64,000 nucleotides of DNA from the NCBI GenBank assembly GCA_007988785.1, contig BJUU01000007.1, forward strand, positions 56,474 to 120,473, given 5' to 3'. A program made the translations under genes and the position numbers. The notes beneath the pieces were generated by a model. That model had not been told where the DNA came from. It saw nothing but the letters and a program-made list of their open reading frames with translations, and ran no database searches. Within the stretch, counting starts at the first letter, position 1. Each line of letters opens with the position of its first letter. Shown piece by piece: positions 1-8,329 of this stretch. The DNA is from Agrococcus baldri (GTDB lineage: Bacteria > Actinomycetota > Actinomycetes > Actinomycetales > Microbacteriaceae).

Positions 1-1592
1 TGTCCAAGCCCGTCGTCCTGATCGCCGAGGAGCTCTCGGCCGCCACCATCGATGCTCTCGGCCCCGACTTCGAGGTGCGCACCGTCGACGGCACCGACCG
101 TGCCGCGCTCTTCGCGGCGCTCGCCGACGCATCCGCCGTGCTCGTCCGCAGCGCCACGAAGATCGACGCCGAGGCGCTCAGCCACGCGCCGCAGCTGCGC
201 GTCATCGCGCGTGCGGGCGTGGGCCTCGACAACGTCGAGATCCCGGCGGCGACGAAGGCGGGCGTCATGGTCGTCAACGCCCCCACCTCGAACATCGTCT
301 CGGCGGCCGAGCTCGCCATCGCGCACCTGCTGGGCCTCGCGCGGCACATCCCGGCGGCGGACGCGTCGCTCAAGGCGGGCGAGTGGAAGCGCTCGGCGTA
401 CACGGGCGTCGAGCTCTACGAGAAGACCGTCGGCATCGTGGGGCTCGGCCGCATCGGCGTGCTGGTCGCCGAGCGGCTGGCCGCCTTCGGCACGAAGCTC
501 ATCGCCTTCGACCCCTTCGTCAGCCCCGCCCGCGCCGCGCAGCTGGGCGTCGAGCTGCGCACGCTCGACGAGCTGATGGCCGAGAGCGACTTCATCACCA
601 TCCACATCCCGCGCACGCCCGAGACGGTCGGGCTGATCGGCGCCGAGCAGTTCGCGCTCGCCAAGCCCAGCCTGCGCATCGTCAACGCCTCGCGCGGCGG
701 CATCATCGACGAGGCGGCGCTCGCCGAGGCGCTGCGCTCCGGGCAGATCGCGGGCGCCGGCATCGACGTGTTCGTCTCCGAGCCGCCGAAGGACGACGCG
801 CTCACGAGCGCCCCGAACATCCAGGTCACGCCGCACCTGGGCGCATCCACCGACGAGGCGCAGGAGAAGGCCGGCGTCGCCGTCGCCCGCTCGGTGCGGC
901 TCGCGCTCGCCGGCGACCTGGTGCCGGATGCGGTGAACGTCGCGGGCGGCGTCATCGACGAGTACGTGCGCCCCGGGATCGCGCTCGCCGAGCGGCTCGG
1001 GCAGTTCGCCGCGGGGCTCGCGGGCGGGCCGGTCGAGGCGATCGACGTGGCCGTGCACGGCGAGCTGGCCGCCTACGACGTCAAGGTGCTGCGGCTCGCG
1101 GCGCTCAAGGGCTTCTTCTCGTCGATCGTGAGCGAGCAGGTGACCTTCGTGAACGCGCCGGTGCTCGCCGAGTCGCGCGGCGTCACGAGCGAGCTGACCG
1201 TCGACGAGCGCAGCGAGGAGTACCGCAACGTGGTCGAGCTGGTGGTGGCGCGCAGCGACGGCCGCCGCATCACCGTCGAGGGCACGCTGACCGGCCCGAA
1301 GCAGATCGAGAAGATCGTGGGCGTCAACGGGCAGTCGGTCGAGGTGCCGATGGCGCAGCACTTCATCGTCATGCAGTACCTCGACCGGCCCGGCGTGGTC
1401 GCGACCTACGGCACGCTCTTCGGCGAGGCCGGCATCAACATCGCCGGCATGCAGATCGCCCGCACCGAGGCCGGCGGCGAGGCGCTCTCGATCGTCACGA
1501 TCGACCAGTCGGCGCCGGAGGAGCTCGTCGAGCAGCTGGGCGCCGCGATCGAGGCGACGGCGATCCGGCAGATCGAGATCCGGGAGCTGTGA
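1..1592 (+). CDS. serA: D-3-phosphoglycerate dehydrogenase, 5' end cut by the window
   Basis: Oxidises 3-phosphoglycerate to 3-phosphohydroxypyruvate with NAD, the first step of serine synthesis, in the cytoplasm. The window opens on 'tg' followed by TCC AAG CCC in frame, so the ATG most likely lies one base upstream and about 530 residues are encoded, the usual size of the long actinobacterial form. Visible in order are the substrate-binding segment, a Rossmann motif GIVGLGRIG, the catalytic Arg in ASRGGIID, the Glu in VSEPPKDD and the His in TPHLGAST, then the intervening domain and a C-terminal ACT domain (FIVMQYLDRPGVV), which in this family senses serine. A terminator-like hairpin follows the stop. 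Confidence 0.95.
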   Translation, partial: SKPVVLIAEELSAATIDALGPDFEVRTVDGTDRAALFAALADASAVLVRSATKIDAEALSHAPQLRVIARAGVGLDNVEIPAATKAGVMVVNAPTSNIVSAAELAIAHLLGLARHIPAADASLKAGEWKRSAYTGVELYEKTVGIVGLGRIGVLVAERLAAFGTKLIAFDPFVSPARAAQLGVELRTLDELMAESDFITIHIPRTPETVGLIGAEQFALAKPSLRIVNASRGGIIDEAALAEALRSGQIAGAGIDVFVSEPPKDDALTSAPNIQVTPHLGASTDEAQEKAGVAVARSVRLALAGDLVPDAVNVAGGVIDEYVRPGIALAERLGQFAAGLAGGPVEAIDVAVHGELAAYDVKVLRLAALKGFFSSIVSEQVTFVNAPVLAESRGVTSELTVDERSEEYRNVVELVVARSDGRRITVEGTLTGPKQIEKIVGVNGQSVEVPMAQHFIVMQYLDRPGVVATYGTLFGEAGINIAGMQIARTEAGGEALSIVTIDQSAPEELVEQLGAAIEATAIRQIEIREL

Positions 1593-1598
1593 CCGGAA

Positions 1599-1619
1599 CG
1601 CTCACCCTTGCGGTGAGCG
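1599..1619 (+). terminator. Hairpin after serA
   Basis: CGCTCACC and GGTGAGCG form a perfect 8-bp stem around a 5-base loop just after the serA stop. No T-run follows, as is common for actinobacterial terminators. It lies between convergent genes and could serve both. Confidence 0.5.
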
Positions 1620-1673
1620 CGAAGGCTGCAAGGTCGCCCTCCGACGCGGTGGGCGCCTGCGGCGCGCACCGGC

Positions 1674-2219
1674 TCAGGGACCGGAGCGCTCGCCCAGCAG
1701 GCGATCCAGCCGCTCGATGACCCGATCGACGTCGGCCGGGCCGAGCGAGCCGGCCCCGCCGATGGCCGAGCGCAGGTAGATGCCGTCGCTCAGCCGCACC
1801 ACCAGCAGCGCCAGGTCGCGATCGCCCAGGCTCTCGGTGAGCGCCGCGAGGTAGTGCTCGTCGAGCCGCGTGAGCGCATCCCGCGCGGCCCGGTGCTCGT
1901 CGTGCTGGCCGAGCTTCAGCAGCGCCACCAGGGTGCGGTCGATCGGGTGCTCGGCCGCGACCGACTCGCGGAGGAAGACCGTGACGGCGTCGGGCATGGG
2001 CGAGAGCCGCTGCTGCTCGGCCTCGCCGAAGCGGTCGAGGCGCTCTGCCAGCCCCTCGACGAGCGCGGCCTTCGAGCCGAAGTGGTAGAGCAGGCCACCC
2101 TTCGAGACGCCCGCCGCCTCGGCGGTCGCGGCGATCGTGCCCGCGCGCTCGCCGAGCTCGAGCACGAGCTGCTCGAAGGCATCCAGGATGCGATCCCTCG
2201 TGTCGTCGGCCTTGCTCAT
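1674..2219 (-). CDS. TetR family transcriptional repressor
   Basis: A 181-residue TetR-type regulator starting at the ATG that gives MSKADDTRD. The N-terminal 50 residues hold the helix-turn-helix (GTIAATAEAAGVSKGGLLYHF), and the rest is the ligand-binding helical domain. It is divergent from the MFS exporter at 2269 with only 49 bases between, and a perfect palindrome sits between the -35 and -10 boxes of the exporter promoter. It is therefore probably the local repressor, released by an exporter substrate. That role is inferred; the ligand is unknown. Confidence 0.9.
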   Translation of the reverse strand: MSKADDTRDRILDAFEQLVLELGERAGTIAATAEAAGVSKGGLLYHFGSKAALVEGLAERLDRFGEAEQQRLSPMPDAVTVFLRESVAAEHPIDRTLVALLKLGQHDEHRAARDALTRLDEHYLAALTESLGDRDLALLVVRLSDGIYLRSAIGGAGSLGPADVDRVIERLDRLLGERSGP

Positions 2220-2233
2220 GCTGAGAGCATACC

Positions 2234-2262
2234 TCGACAACAAACCGTCCAGACGGTACAGT
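2234..2262 (+). promoter_or_regulatory. Promoter with embedded TetR-type operator for the MFS gene
   Basis: TCGACA (2234-2239) and TACAGT (2257-2262) are 17 bases apart and resemble -35 and -10 boxes. A perfect 14-bp palindrome ACCGTC-CA-GACGGT (2244-2257) fills the spacer and touches the -10. The GTG start of the exporter follows six bases after the -10, so the transcript is probably leaderless. This layout fits repression by the divergent TetR protein. Confidence 0.65.
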
Positions 2263-2268
2263 AATCCG

Positions 2269-3804
2269 GTGACGAACGAGACGATCGACCCCATGGGCAC
2301 CGCCGCATCCGCCCCGCCCCGCGCCGGCGCGCGAGCCTGGGGCGCGCTCGTGGTGCTCATGCTGCCCGTGCTGCTCGTCTCCATCGACATCACGGCGCTC
2401 AACTTCGCGCTGCCCGCGATCGCCACGTCGCTGCAGCCGAGCGCCACGCAGCAGCTCTGGATCATCGACGCCTACTCGCTCGTGCTCGCGGCGCTGCTGG
2501 TCGCGATGGGCAACCTCGGGGACCGCATCGGCCGGCGCAAGCTGCTGCTGATCGGCGCGACCGGCTTCGCCGCCTTCTCGGCGCTCGCGGCCTTCGCACC
2601 GACGGCCGAGCTGCTGATCGCCGCGCGCGCCGCCATCGGCTTCTTCGGCGCCACGCTCATGCCCTCGACGCTCGCGCTGCTGCGCACGATCTTCCTCGAC
2701 CGCCGGCAGCGGCGGCTCGCGGTGGCGATCTGGGCGACCGCCTTCTCGGTCGGCTCGGCCGCAGGCCCGGTGGTCGGCGGCGTGCTGCTCGCGCACTTCC
2801 ACTGGGGCTCGATCTTCCTCATCGCGGTGCCCGTGCTGCTGCCGCTGCTGCTGCTCGCGCCGCTGCTGGTCGACGAGTCGCGCGACCCCGCGCCCGGCCC
2901 CATCGACCCGATCGGCATCGCGCTGTCGATGCTGGCGCTCGGCGGCCTCGCCGCGGGCATCAAGGAGCTCGCGGCCGGCGGGCTCGACCCCATCGGCATC
3001 GGCCTCATCGTGCTCGCGGCACTCGCCGGCTGGCAGTTCGTGCGACGGATGCGGCGGGTCGCCCAGCCGATGCTCGACGTCGGCCTGTTCCGCGTGCCGC
3101 AGTTCAGCGGTGCGCTGCTCGTCAACCTGCTGAGCGTGATCGCGCTCACCGGCTTCCTCTTCTTCGTCACGCAGCACCTGCAGCTCGTCGAGGGCATGGC
3201 GGTGCTGGATGCGGCGCTCGTGCTCGTGCCGGGCGTGCTGGTGATGATCGCCTCGGGGCTGCTGGTGGTGCGCATCGTGCGCAGCGTCGACCCGGGCGTC
3301 GTGGTCGTCATCGCGCTCGGCTCCTCGCTCGCCGCCTACGGCATGCTCGCGGTGCTCGGCGAGCAGGTCACCATCGTCGGCATCGCGGTCGCGTTCGCGA
3401 TGCTGGGCCTCGGCATCGGCGCGGCCGAGACGATCTCGAACGACCTCATCCTCTCTGCCGTGCCGCCCGCGAAGGCGGGCGCCGCATCCGCCCTCTCCGA
3501 GACCGCCTACGAGTTCGGCGCCGTGCTCGGCACGACCCTGCTCGGCGGTCTGCTCACCGCCGTCTACCGCGCGACGCTCGTGGTGCCGGCCGGCTCCGAC
3601 GGGGCGATGGCGCAGGCGGCGCGCGAGACGCTCGGCGGGGCGGTCGCGGCGACCGAGGGCGCGGGCGCAGCGGGGGAGCGGCTGCTCGAGGCCGCCCGCA
3701 CGGCCTTCGACCACGGCGTGATCGCCACCAGCATCTCTGGTGCCGTGCTCATGCTGCTGGCGATGCTCGTGGCGTGGCGCTCGCTGCGCGGCTCGGGCGA
3801 CTGA
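2269..3804 (+). CDS. MFS drug-efflux transporter, DHA2-like (14 TM)
   Basis: A 511-residue membrane protein with about 14 hydrophobic segments, the topology of the DHA2 drug:proton antiporter branch (EmrB/SmvA/QacA type). The loop 2-3 signature is visible as NLGDRIGRRKLL, and the motif-C-like region SVGSAAGPVVGG follows. The GTG at 2269 is preferred because a -10-like TACAGT lies six bases upstream; an ATG at 2293 in the same frame is the alternative. It is divergent from a TetR gene with a shared operator, the usual arrangement for a substrate-induced exporter. The substrate cannot be read from sequence. Confidence 0.88.
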   Translation: MTNETIDPMGTAASAPPRAGARAWGALVVLMLPVLLVSIDITALNFALPAIATSLQPSATQQLWIIDAYSLVLAALLVAMGNLGDRIGRRKLLLIGATGFAAFSALAAFAPTAELLIAARAAIGFFGATLMPSTLALLRTIFLDRRQRRLAVAIWATAFSVGSAAGPVVGGVLLAHFHWGSIFLIAVPVLLPLLLLAPLLVDESRDPAPGPIDPIGIALSMLALGGLAAGIKELAAGGLDPIGIGLIVLAALAGWQFVRRMRRVAQPMLDVGLFRVPQFSGALLVNLLSVIALTGFLFFVTQHLQLVEGMAVLDAALVLVPGVLVMIASGLLVVRIVRSVDPGVVVVIALGSSLAAYGMLAVLGEQVTIVGIAVAFAMLGLGIGAAETISNDLILSAVPPAKAGAASALSETAYEFGAVLGTTLLGGLLTAVYRATLVVPAGSDGAMAQAARETLGGAVAATEGAGAAGERLLEAARTAFDHGVIATSISGAVLMLLAMLVAWRSLRGSGD

Positions 3805-3856
3805 CGCCCGTCGACGCCCCTGGTGCTTGTCAGCGGCCCCGGCTAGCGTCGCCGAC

Positions 3857-4582
3857 ATGGCGACCGACACCCAGACCACCCCTGCCCGCATCATCCTCGT
3901 GCCCGGCTTCTGGCTCGGCGCGTGGGCCTGGGATGCCGTGGCCGAGCGGCTGCGCGCCCTCGGCCACGACGTCACGGCACTGACGCTGCCCGGCCTCGAG
4001 CCCGGCGCCGCCGCACTCGGCGAGGTCACCCTCGAGGATCACGCCGCGGCCGTCGAGGCCGCGATCGGCGACGGCCCGGTCGTGCTGGTCGCGCACAGCG
4101 GTGCGGCATTCCCTGCCACGATCGCGATCGACCGCACCATCGGGCGCGTCACCCGCTCGATCTGGGTCGACACCGCGCCGGTCGTCGACGGCGCCGCGAT
4201 GGACGCCTCGTTCGAGGGCGACGCGCTGCCGCTCGAGGCGAACTGGGACGAGGAGCTCGAGGGCGGATCGATGCGCGACCTCACCGACGCGCAGCTCGAG
4301 GAGTTCCGCCGCCGCGCCGTGCCGCAGCCCGCGGGCACCGTGCGCGACGCGGCGCGGCTCACCGACGAGCGGCGGCTCGACGTGCCGGCCACCATCATCT
4401 GCACCGCCTTCTCGGCCGAGGAGTACCGCGCCTACGCCGAGCAGGGCGCAGCGTTCCTCGCCGGTGTGCTCGAGCAGCGAGCGCTCACGATGCTCGACCT
4501 GCCCACCGGCCACTGGCCGATGTGGTCGAAGCCGGCAGAGCTCGCGCAGCTCATCGACGACATCGTGGCCGGCAGGGCCTGA
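3857..4582 (+). CDS. Alpha/beta hydrolase
   Basis: A 241-residue alpha/beta-hydrolase of the RsbQ/methylesterase-like type. The oxyanion region is LVPGFWLGAWAW, the nucleophile elbow is VAHSGAAF (a variant of GxSxG), and the catalytic His is in LPTGHWPMWSK near the C-terminus. The ATG at 3857 is chosen because a TAGCGT box (3844-3849) lies seven bases upstream, implying a leaderless mRNA. The substrate is unknown. It converges with the amidase on the minus strand, five bases away. Confidence 0.82.
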   Translation: MATDTQTTPARIILVPGFWLGAWAWDAVAERLRALGHDVTALTLPGLEPGAAALGEVTLEDHAAAVEAAIGDGPVVLVAHSGAAFPATIAIDRTIGRVTRSIWVDTAPVVDGAAMDASFEGDALPLEANWDEELEGGSMRDLTDAQLEEFRRRAVPQPAGTVRDAARLTDERRLDVPATIICTAFSAEEYRAYAEQGAAFLAGVLEQRALTMLDLPTGHWPMWSKPAELAQLIDDIVAGRA

Positions 4583-4587
4583 CGGGC

Positions 4588-6519
4588 TCAGCCGCGCGCG
4601 TACGCCATCGCGTCGCCGCCCGGCGAGCGCACGAGCGCGACCGCCAGGCGGCCGCTGCCGCGCGCGACGAAGGCATCGCCGTCGGCGTCGATCGCGACCT
4701 GCTCGCCGTCGGTCCAGAGCGCGATCGCCTCGCCGCGCGCCGTGCCCCGCACCGTCAGGCCGTCGCCGTCGCCGTCGCGCTCGAGCGTCAGCGTCACGAG
4801 CGCCTCGCCGCGCGCGGTCGCCGGCAGCGGCATCCACTCGGTTGCCGGCAGCGCCGGCGTGCGGGGCGGCGGCGTGCGCCGCTGCCGCAGGGCCTCGATC
4901 GCGAGGCCGAGCCGCAGCAGCCGCACGTCGTCGTAGGGGCGACCGGCGAGCGTCAGGCCCACGGGCATGCCGATGTCGGCCATCGTGCCCATCGGCACCG
5001 TCACGGTGGGGATGCCGAAGTGCCGCCAGACGAGGTTGCCGTTCGCCACCCACGTGCCGTTGCGCCAGGCGAGCGCGGCGGATGCGGGGTCGACGTCGGC
5101 GTCGGCCGGCCCGACGTCGGCGAGCGCCGGCAGCACGACGAGGTCGAGCCCCTCGTGCTCGAGCCACGCGTCCCAGTCGCGCTCCCGCGTCGCCTCGAGC
5201 CCCGCGAGCCCCTCGGCCATGGCGGGAATGTCCTCGAGCTCCGGCACGTCCATCGCGGGGAACGCGGCCAGGTCGACCTCCGCAGCGAGATCCATCGCCG
5301 GCGCCCTGCTCTCGAAGCGGTCGGGCAGCGCCCCGGGCGGCTCGGGGAAGATCTGCTCGCCGTCCACGTCGCGCAGCCGCGGCAGCGCCGGGTCGCCGTT
5401 GCGGCGCAGGAAGCCGTCCCAGCCCCACACCGTCAGCTCGACCAGCTCGCTGCGCAGGAAGCGCGGCGGCACGAGGCCGCGGCTGACGATCTCGGGGGCG
5501 CCCTCGCGGTCGCCCTCGTAGCTCGACACCAGCGGCAAGTCGGTCTCGACCACCGTCGCGCCCGCCGCCCGCAGGTCCTCGGCCAGCGCGCGCCACAGGG
5601 TCAGCACGCTCTCGCGCGTCTGGATGGGCGAGCGGATGCCGTCATCCGTGCCGATGTACATGCGCGGCACGCCGATGGTGAGGCCCGCGAGCGGGGCCGG
5701 CTCGAGCCCGGAGTAGCGCTCAGGCCGCAGCTGCTCGACCGGCGGCACGGGCAGCCAGCGCTGCTCGCGCCAGAAGTCGCCGTCGGTGCGCTCGTCGGGC
5801 TGCACCAGCACGTCGAGGGCGGCAAGCAGGTCGGCCATCGAGCGCGTGTGCGGCACCGCGACATCCATCGTCGGCACGAGCGGCCAGTTGCCGCGCATCG
5901 AGATCACGCCGCGCGAGGGCGTGTAGGCGACGAGCGCGTTGCAGCTCGCCGGCGCCCTGCCCGACGACCAGGTCTCCTCGCCGAGCCCGATGACGCCGAT
6001 GGAGGCGCCGGTGGCCGAGCCCGAGCCGTTCGACGAGCCCGAGCCGATCGCGCTCGTGAGGAAGGCGGCGGTGTAGGGGCTCTCTGCGCGCCCGCGCACG
6101 CCGCGCTGCATGCCGCCGTTCGCCATCGGCGGCATGGTCGTCAGTCCGATGAGCACCGCGCCGGCCTCCCGCATCCGCTCGATCGCGAAGGCGTCCTCGC
6201 CCGCCACCAGGTGCTCGAACGCGGGGCTGCCGGCCGAGACGGTCATGCCGCGCACCGAGTAGCTCTCCTTGGCCGTGTACGGGATGCCGTCGAGCGCGCT
6301 CGCGGGGCGGCCGGCGCGGATGCGCTCGTCGGCGGCGCGTGCGGCCTCGGCGATGTCGGATGCGAGCACCGGCACCGCGTTCAGCCTCGGCCCCGCGAGG
6401 TCGAACCGCCCCACGCGGGCGAGCGTGAGCGCGGCGAGCTCGGTCGCGGTCGTCTCGCCCGCGTCGAGGGCGGCGCGCAGGGCCGCGACGCTCGCCTCGT
6501 GCAGCTGCGGCGTGCTCAC
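4588..6519 (-). CDS. Amidase-signature hydrolase with extra C-terminal domain
   Basis: A 643-residue amidase-signature enzyme with a Ser-cisSer-Lys type active site: the Lys lies in PYTAKESYSV and the Ser-rich loop reads GSGSSNGSGSATG. Relatives hydrolyse amides or ureido compounds. The amidase core ends near residue 540, followed by about 90 residues of predicted beta-rich sequence that are not part of the usual core. The GTG start overlaps the deiminase stop by four bases (GTGA), so the two are translationally coupled. That pairing suggests, as inference only, a role in removing the carbamoyl or amide group made in agmatine breakdown. Confidence 0.8.
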   Translation of the reverse strand: MSTPQLHEASVAALRAALDAGETTATELAALTLARVGRFDLAGPRLNAVPVLASDIAEAARAADERIRAGRPASALDGIPYTAKESYSVRGMTVSAGSPAFEHLVAGEDAFAIERMREAGAVLIGLTTMPPMANGGMQRGVRGRAESPYTAAFLTSAIGSGSSNGSGSATGASIGVIGLGEETWSSGRAPASCNALVAYTPSRGVISMRGNWPLVPTMDVAVPHTRSMADLLAALDVLVQPDERTDGDFWREQRWLPVPPVEQLRPERYSGLEPAPLAGLTIGVPRMYIGTDDGIRSPIQTRESVLTLWRALAEDLRAAGATVVETDLPLVSSYEGDREGAPEIVSRGLVPPRFLRSELVELTVWGWDGFLRRNGDPALPRLRDVDGEQIFPEPPGALPDRFESRAPAMDLAAEVDLAAFPAMDVPELEDIPAMAEGLAGLEATRERDWDAWLEHEGLDLVVLPALADVGPADADVDPASAALAWRNGTWVANGNLVWRHFGIPTVTVPMGTMADIGMPVGLTLAGRPYDDVRLLRLGLAIEALRQRRTPPPRTPALPATEWMPLPATARGEALVTLTLERDGDGDGLTVRGTARGEAIALWTDGEQVAIDADGDAFVARGSGRLAVALVRSPGGDAMAYARG

Positions 6520-7541
6520 GCCGGCACCTTCGGCTGCTGCTGCGTGATGCAGTGGATGCCGCCGCCGCGGGCGAAGATCTCGCGCGCGTCGATCGTGACG
6601 GCGCGACGGCCGGGGTAGGCGGCCTCGAGCGCCTCGCGGGCCGCGGCATCGGCGAGCGGATCGTCGAAGCCGCAGGCGATGATGCCGCCGTTCACGAGCA
6701 CGTGGTTGACGTACGACCAGTCGACCCAGCCCTCCTCGTCGCGCAGCGCCGCGGGGGCCGCGAGCGGGATGACCTCGAGCGCGCGGCCGGCGGCATCGCG
6801 CTGCTCGGCCAGCAGCCTCGCGATCTCGCGGGTGACCTCGTGGTCGGGGTGCTCGGGCGATCCCTGCGCGTGCACGAGCACGCGACCGCTGCCGGCCAGG
6901 GTCGCGACCATGTCGACGTGCCCGCGGGTGCCGTAGCGCTCGTAGTCGCGCGTCAGGCCGCGGGGGAGCCAGATGGGGTGCGTCGCGCCGATCGTGCGGG
7001 CGAGCTCGGCCTCGACGGCCTCGCGGGAGATGCCGGGGTTGCGTCCGGGGTCGCGCTGCACGGTCTCGGTGAGCAGCACCGTGCCCTCGCCGTCGACGTG
7101 GATCGCGCCGCCCTCGTTCACGAGCGAGGAGGGGATGCGCTCGGCGCCTGCGGCCTCTGCCACGATCCTGCCGATCTGCGAGTCGTGCTCCCAGCTCGCC
7201 CAGTCCTGGCCGCCCCAGCCGTTGAAGACCCAGTCGACCGCGCCCAGCCGGCCCTGCTCGTCGAGCACGAACGAGGGGCCGATGTCGCGCATCCACGCGT
7301 CGTCGAGCCGTGCCTCGAGCATCGTGATCCCGCTCGCGAGCAGCCGGCGGGCGGCGCCGCGCTCCTCGGGGTCGACCACCACCGTGACGGGCTCGAACTC
7401 GCTCGCGGCGTTCGCGACCGCGGCCCACGCCTCATGCGCCGCGGCGACGGCCGCAGCATCGTCACCGGCGTTCTCTCCGTGCGGGAACGCCATCCACAGT
7501 CGCTCGTGCTCCGCGCCCTCCGGCGGCATCGTCCAGGCCAT
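6516..7541 (-). CDS. aguA: Agmatine deiminase / peptidyl-arginine deiminase family
   Basis: A 341-residue guanidino-group hydrolase, matching the usual size of agmatine deiminases, which convert agmatine to N-carbamoylputrescine and ammonia. Family blocks are visible: MRDIGPSF, VNEGGAIHVDG, RGHVDMVA with the catalytic His, and GGGIHCITQQ with the nucleophilic Cys at about residue 331. The ATG at 7541 has a GGGAG ribosome site. It heads a two-gene operon with the amidase and is divergent from a TetR gene; a 20-bp palindrome lies in its upstream region. Nearby putrescine-oxidase and permease genes support an agmatine/putrescine pathway. Confidence 0.88.
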   Translation of the reverse strand: MAWTMPPEGAEHERLWMAFPHGENAGDDAAAVAAAHEAWAAVANAASEFEPVTVVVDPEERGAARRLLASGITMLEARLDDAWMRDIGPSFVLDEQGRLGAVDWVFNGWGGQDWASWEHDSQIGRIVAEAAGAERIPSSLVNEGGAIHVDGEGTVLLTETVQRDPGRNPGISREAVEAELARTIGATHPIWLPRGLTRDYERYGTRGHVDMVATLAGSGRVLVHAQGSPEHPDHEVTREIARLLAEQRDAAGRALEVIPLAAPAALRDEEGWVDWSYVNHVLVNGGIIACGFDDPLADAAAREALEAAYPGRRAVTIDAREIFARGGGIHCITQQQPKVPA

Positions 7542-7564
7542 CGCTGCTCCCACGTCATCGTAGA

Positions 7565-7584
7565 TATTGACCGCATGATCAATA
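7565..7584. promoter_or_regulatory. Palindromic operator, copy 1 (polyamine cluster)
   Basis: TATTGACCGCATGATCAATA lies between the divergent deiminase and TetR genes. Its outer arms TATTGA/TCAATA are inverted. It matches the copy at 8246-8265 in 17 of 20 bases, which is strong evidence for one shared DNA-binding protein, most simply the TetR regulator encoded between them. Confidence 0.7.
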
Positions 7585-7627
7585 AGTCGGTCGCGACAGA
7601 CAATACTGTGGAGCCCGTGAGCACGCA

Positions 7628-8251
7628 ATGACCAATCGCAAGCGCATCCGGAAGAGCCCGGCCGTCCGCCGCGACGAGATCCGCGCCGCGGCGCGGTCGA
7701 TCGCGCTCGAGCAGGGGCTGAGCGCCGTGACGCAGCGTGCGGTCGCCGAGCGGGTCGGCATCGTGCCCGGGCTCGTGACCCACTACGTCGACCGCATGGA
7801 GCTGCTGGTCGCCGAGATCTTCCGCGACATCGCGCGCGAGGAGCTCGAGCAGGTGCGCGCCGAGGTCGGGGCCGTCGAGGGCGACGTCGACCGGGTGCTC
7901 GTGCTGCTGCGCGAGCTGATCGGCGACTACCGCCGCGACGTGGCGCTCGTCTGGGTCGACGGCTGGAGCATCTCGCGCCGCAACGACGACCTCGCCGCCG
8001 TGCTGACGGGGGAGGCGCGCGCCTGGGAGGAGTTCGTCGGCGGGGTGCTCGAGCGCGGCCATCGCTCGGGCGCGCTGCACGCGCCCGACCCGCTCGCGCT
8101 CGCGCGCTTCGTGGTCGGCGCGACCGACGGGCTGAGCGCGCAGGCGGCCGTGTGGGCGGGCTACGAGGCCGAGACGCTCGGCACGGTCGTGCGCACCGTG
8201 GCCGGTTTGCTGCGGATCCCGGAGGAGCAGCTGCGCGAGCGCAACTATTGA
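7628..8251 (+). CDS. TetR family regulator of the polyamine cluster
   Basis: A 207-residue TetR/BetI-like repressor with an N-terminal helix-turn-helix (LSAVTQRAVAERVGIVPGLVTHY) and a C-terminal helical sensor domain. It lies between the deiminase-amidase operon and the amine-oxidase-permease operon, and a near-identical palindrome is found on each side of it; the second overlaps its own stop codon. A TACTGT box at 7604-7609 is followed by GTG AGC ACG CAA TGA, a four-codon ORF whose stop overlaps this ATG. It most likely represses both flanking operons and itself in response to a polyamine or derivative (inferred). Confidence 0.88.
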   Translation: MTNRKRIRKSPAVRRDEIRAAARSIALEQGLSAVTQRAVAERVGIVPGLVTHYVDRMELLVAEIFRDIAREELEQVRAEVGAVEGDVDRVLVLLRELIGDYRRDVALVWVDGWSISRRNDDLAAVLTGEARAWEEFVGGVLERGHRSGALHAPDPLALARFVVGATDGLSAQAAVWAGYEAETLGTVVRTVAGLLRIPEEQLRERNY

Positions 8252-8265
8252 CCGATTGACCAATA
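8246..8265. promoter_or_regulatory. Palindromic operator, copy 2 (polyamine cluster)
   Basis: TATTGACCGATTGACCAATA spans the TetR stop codon and lies upstream of the amine oxidase. Perfect 7-base arms ACTATTG/CAATAGT extend it to 8244-8267. It is nearly identical to the copy at 7565-7584. Confidence 0.72.
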
Positions 8266-8329
8266 GTGTGCGACAGTGCCTCTCGCGACGGCGCGTCGGT
8301 GCGCCGCCCTGAGGCGAAGGAGCGCACAC

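Noticed and set aside
1495..4029. 844-codon open frame on the minus strand
   Set aside because: It runs antisense to the MFS gene and out of frame with the TetR gene; its Arg/His/Glu-rich translation is typical of a high-GC shadow frame.
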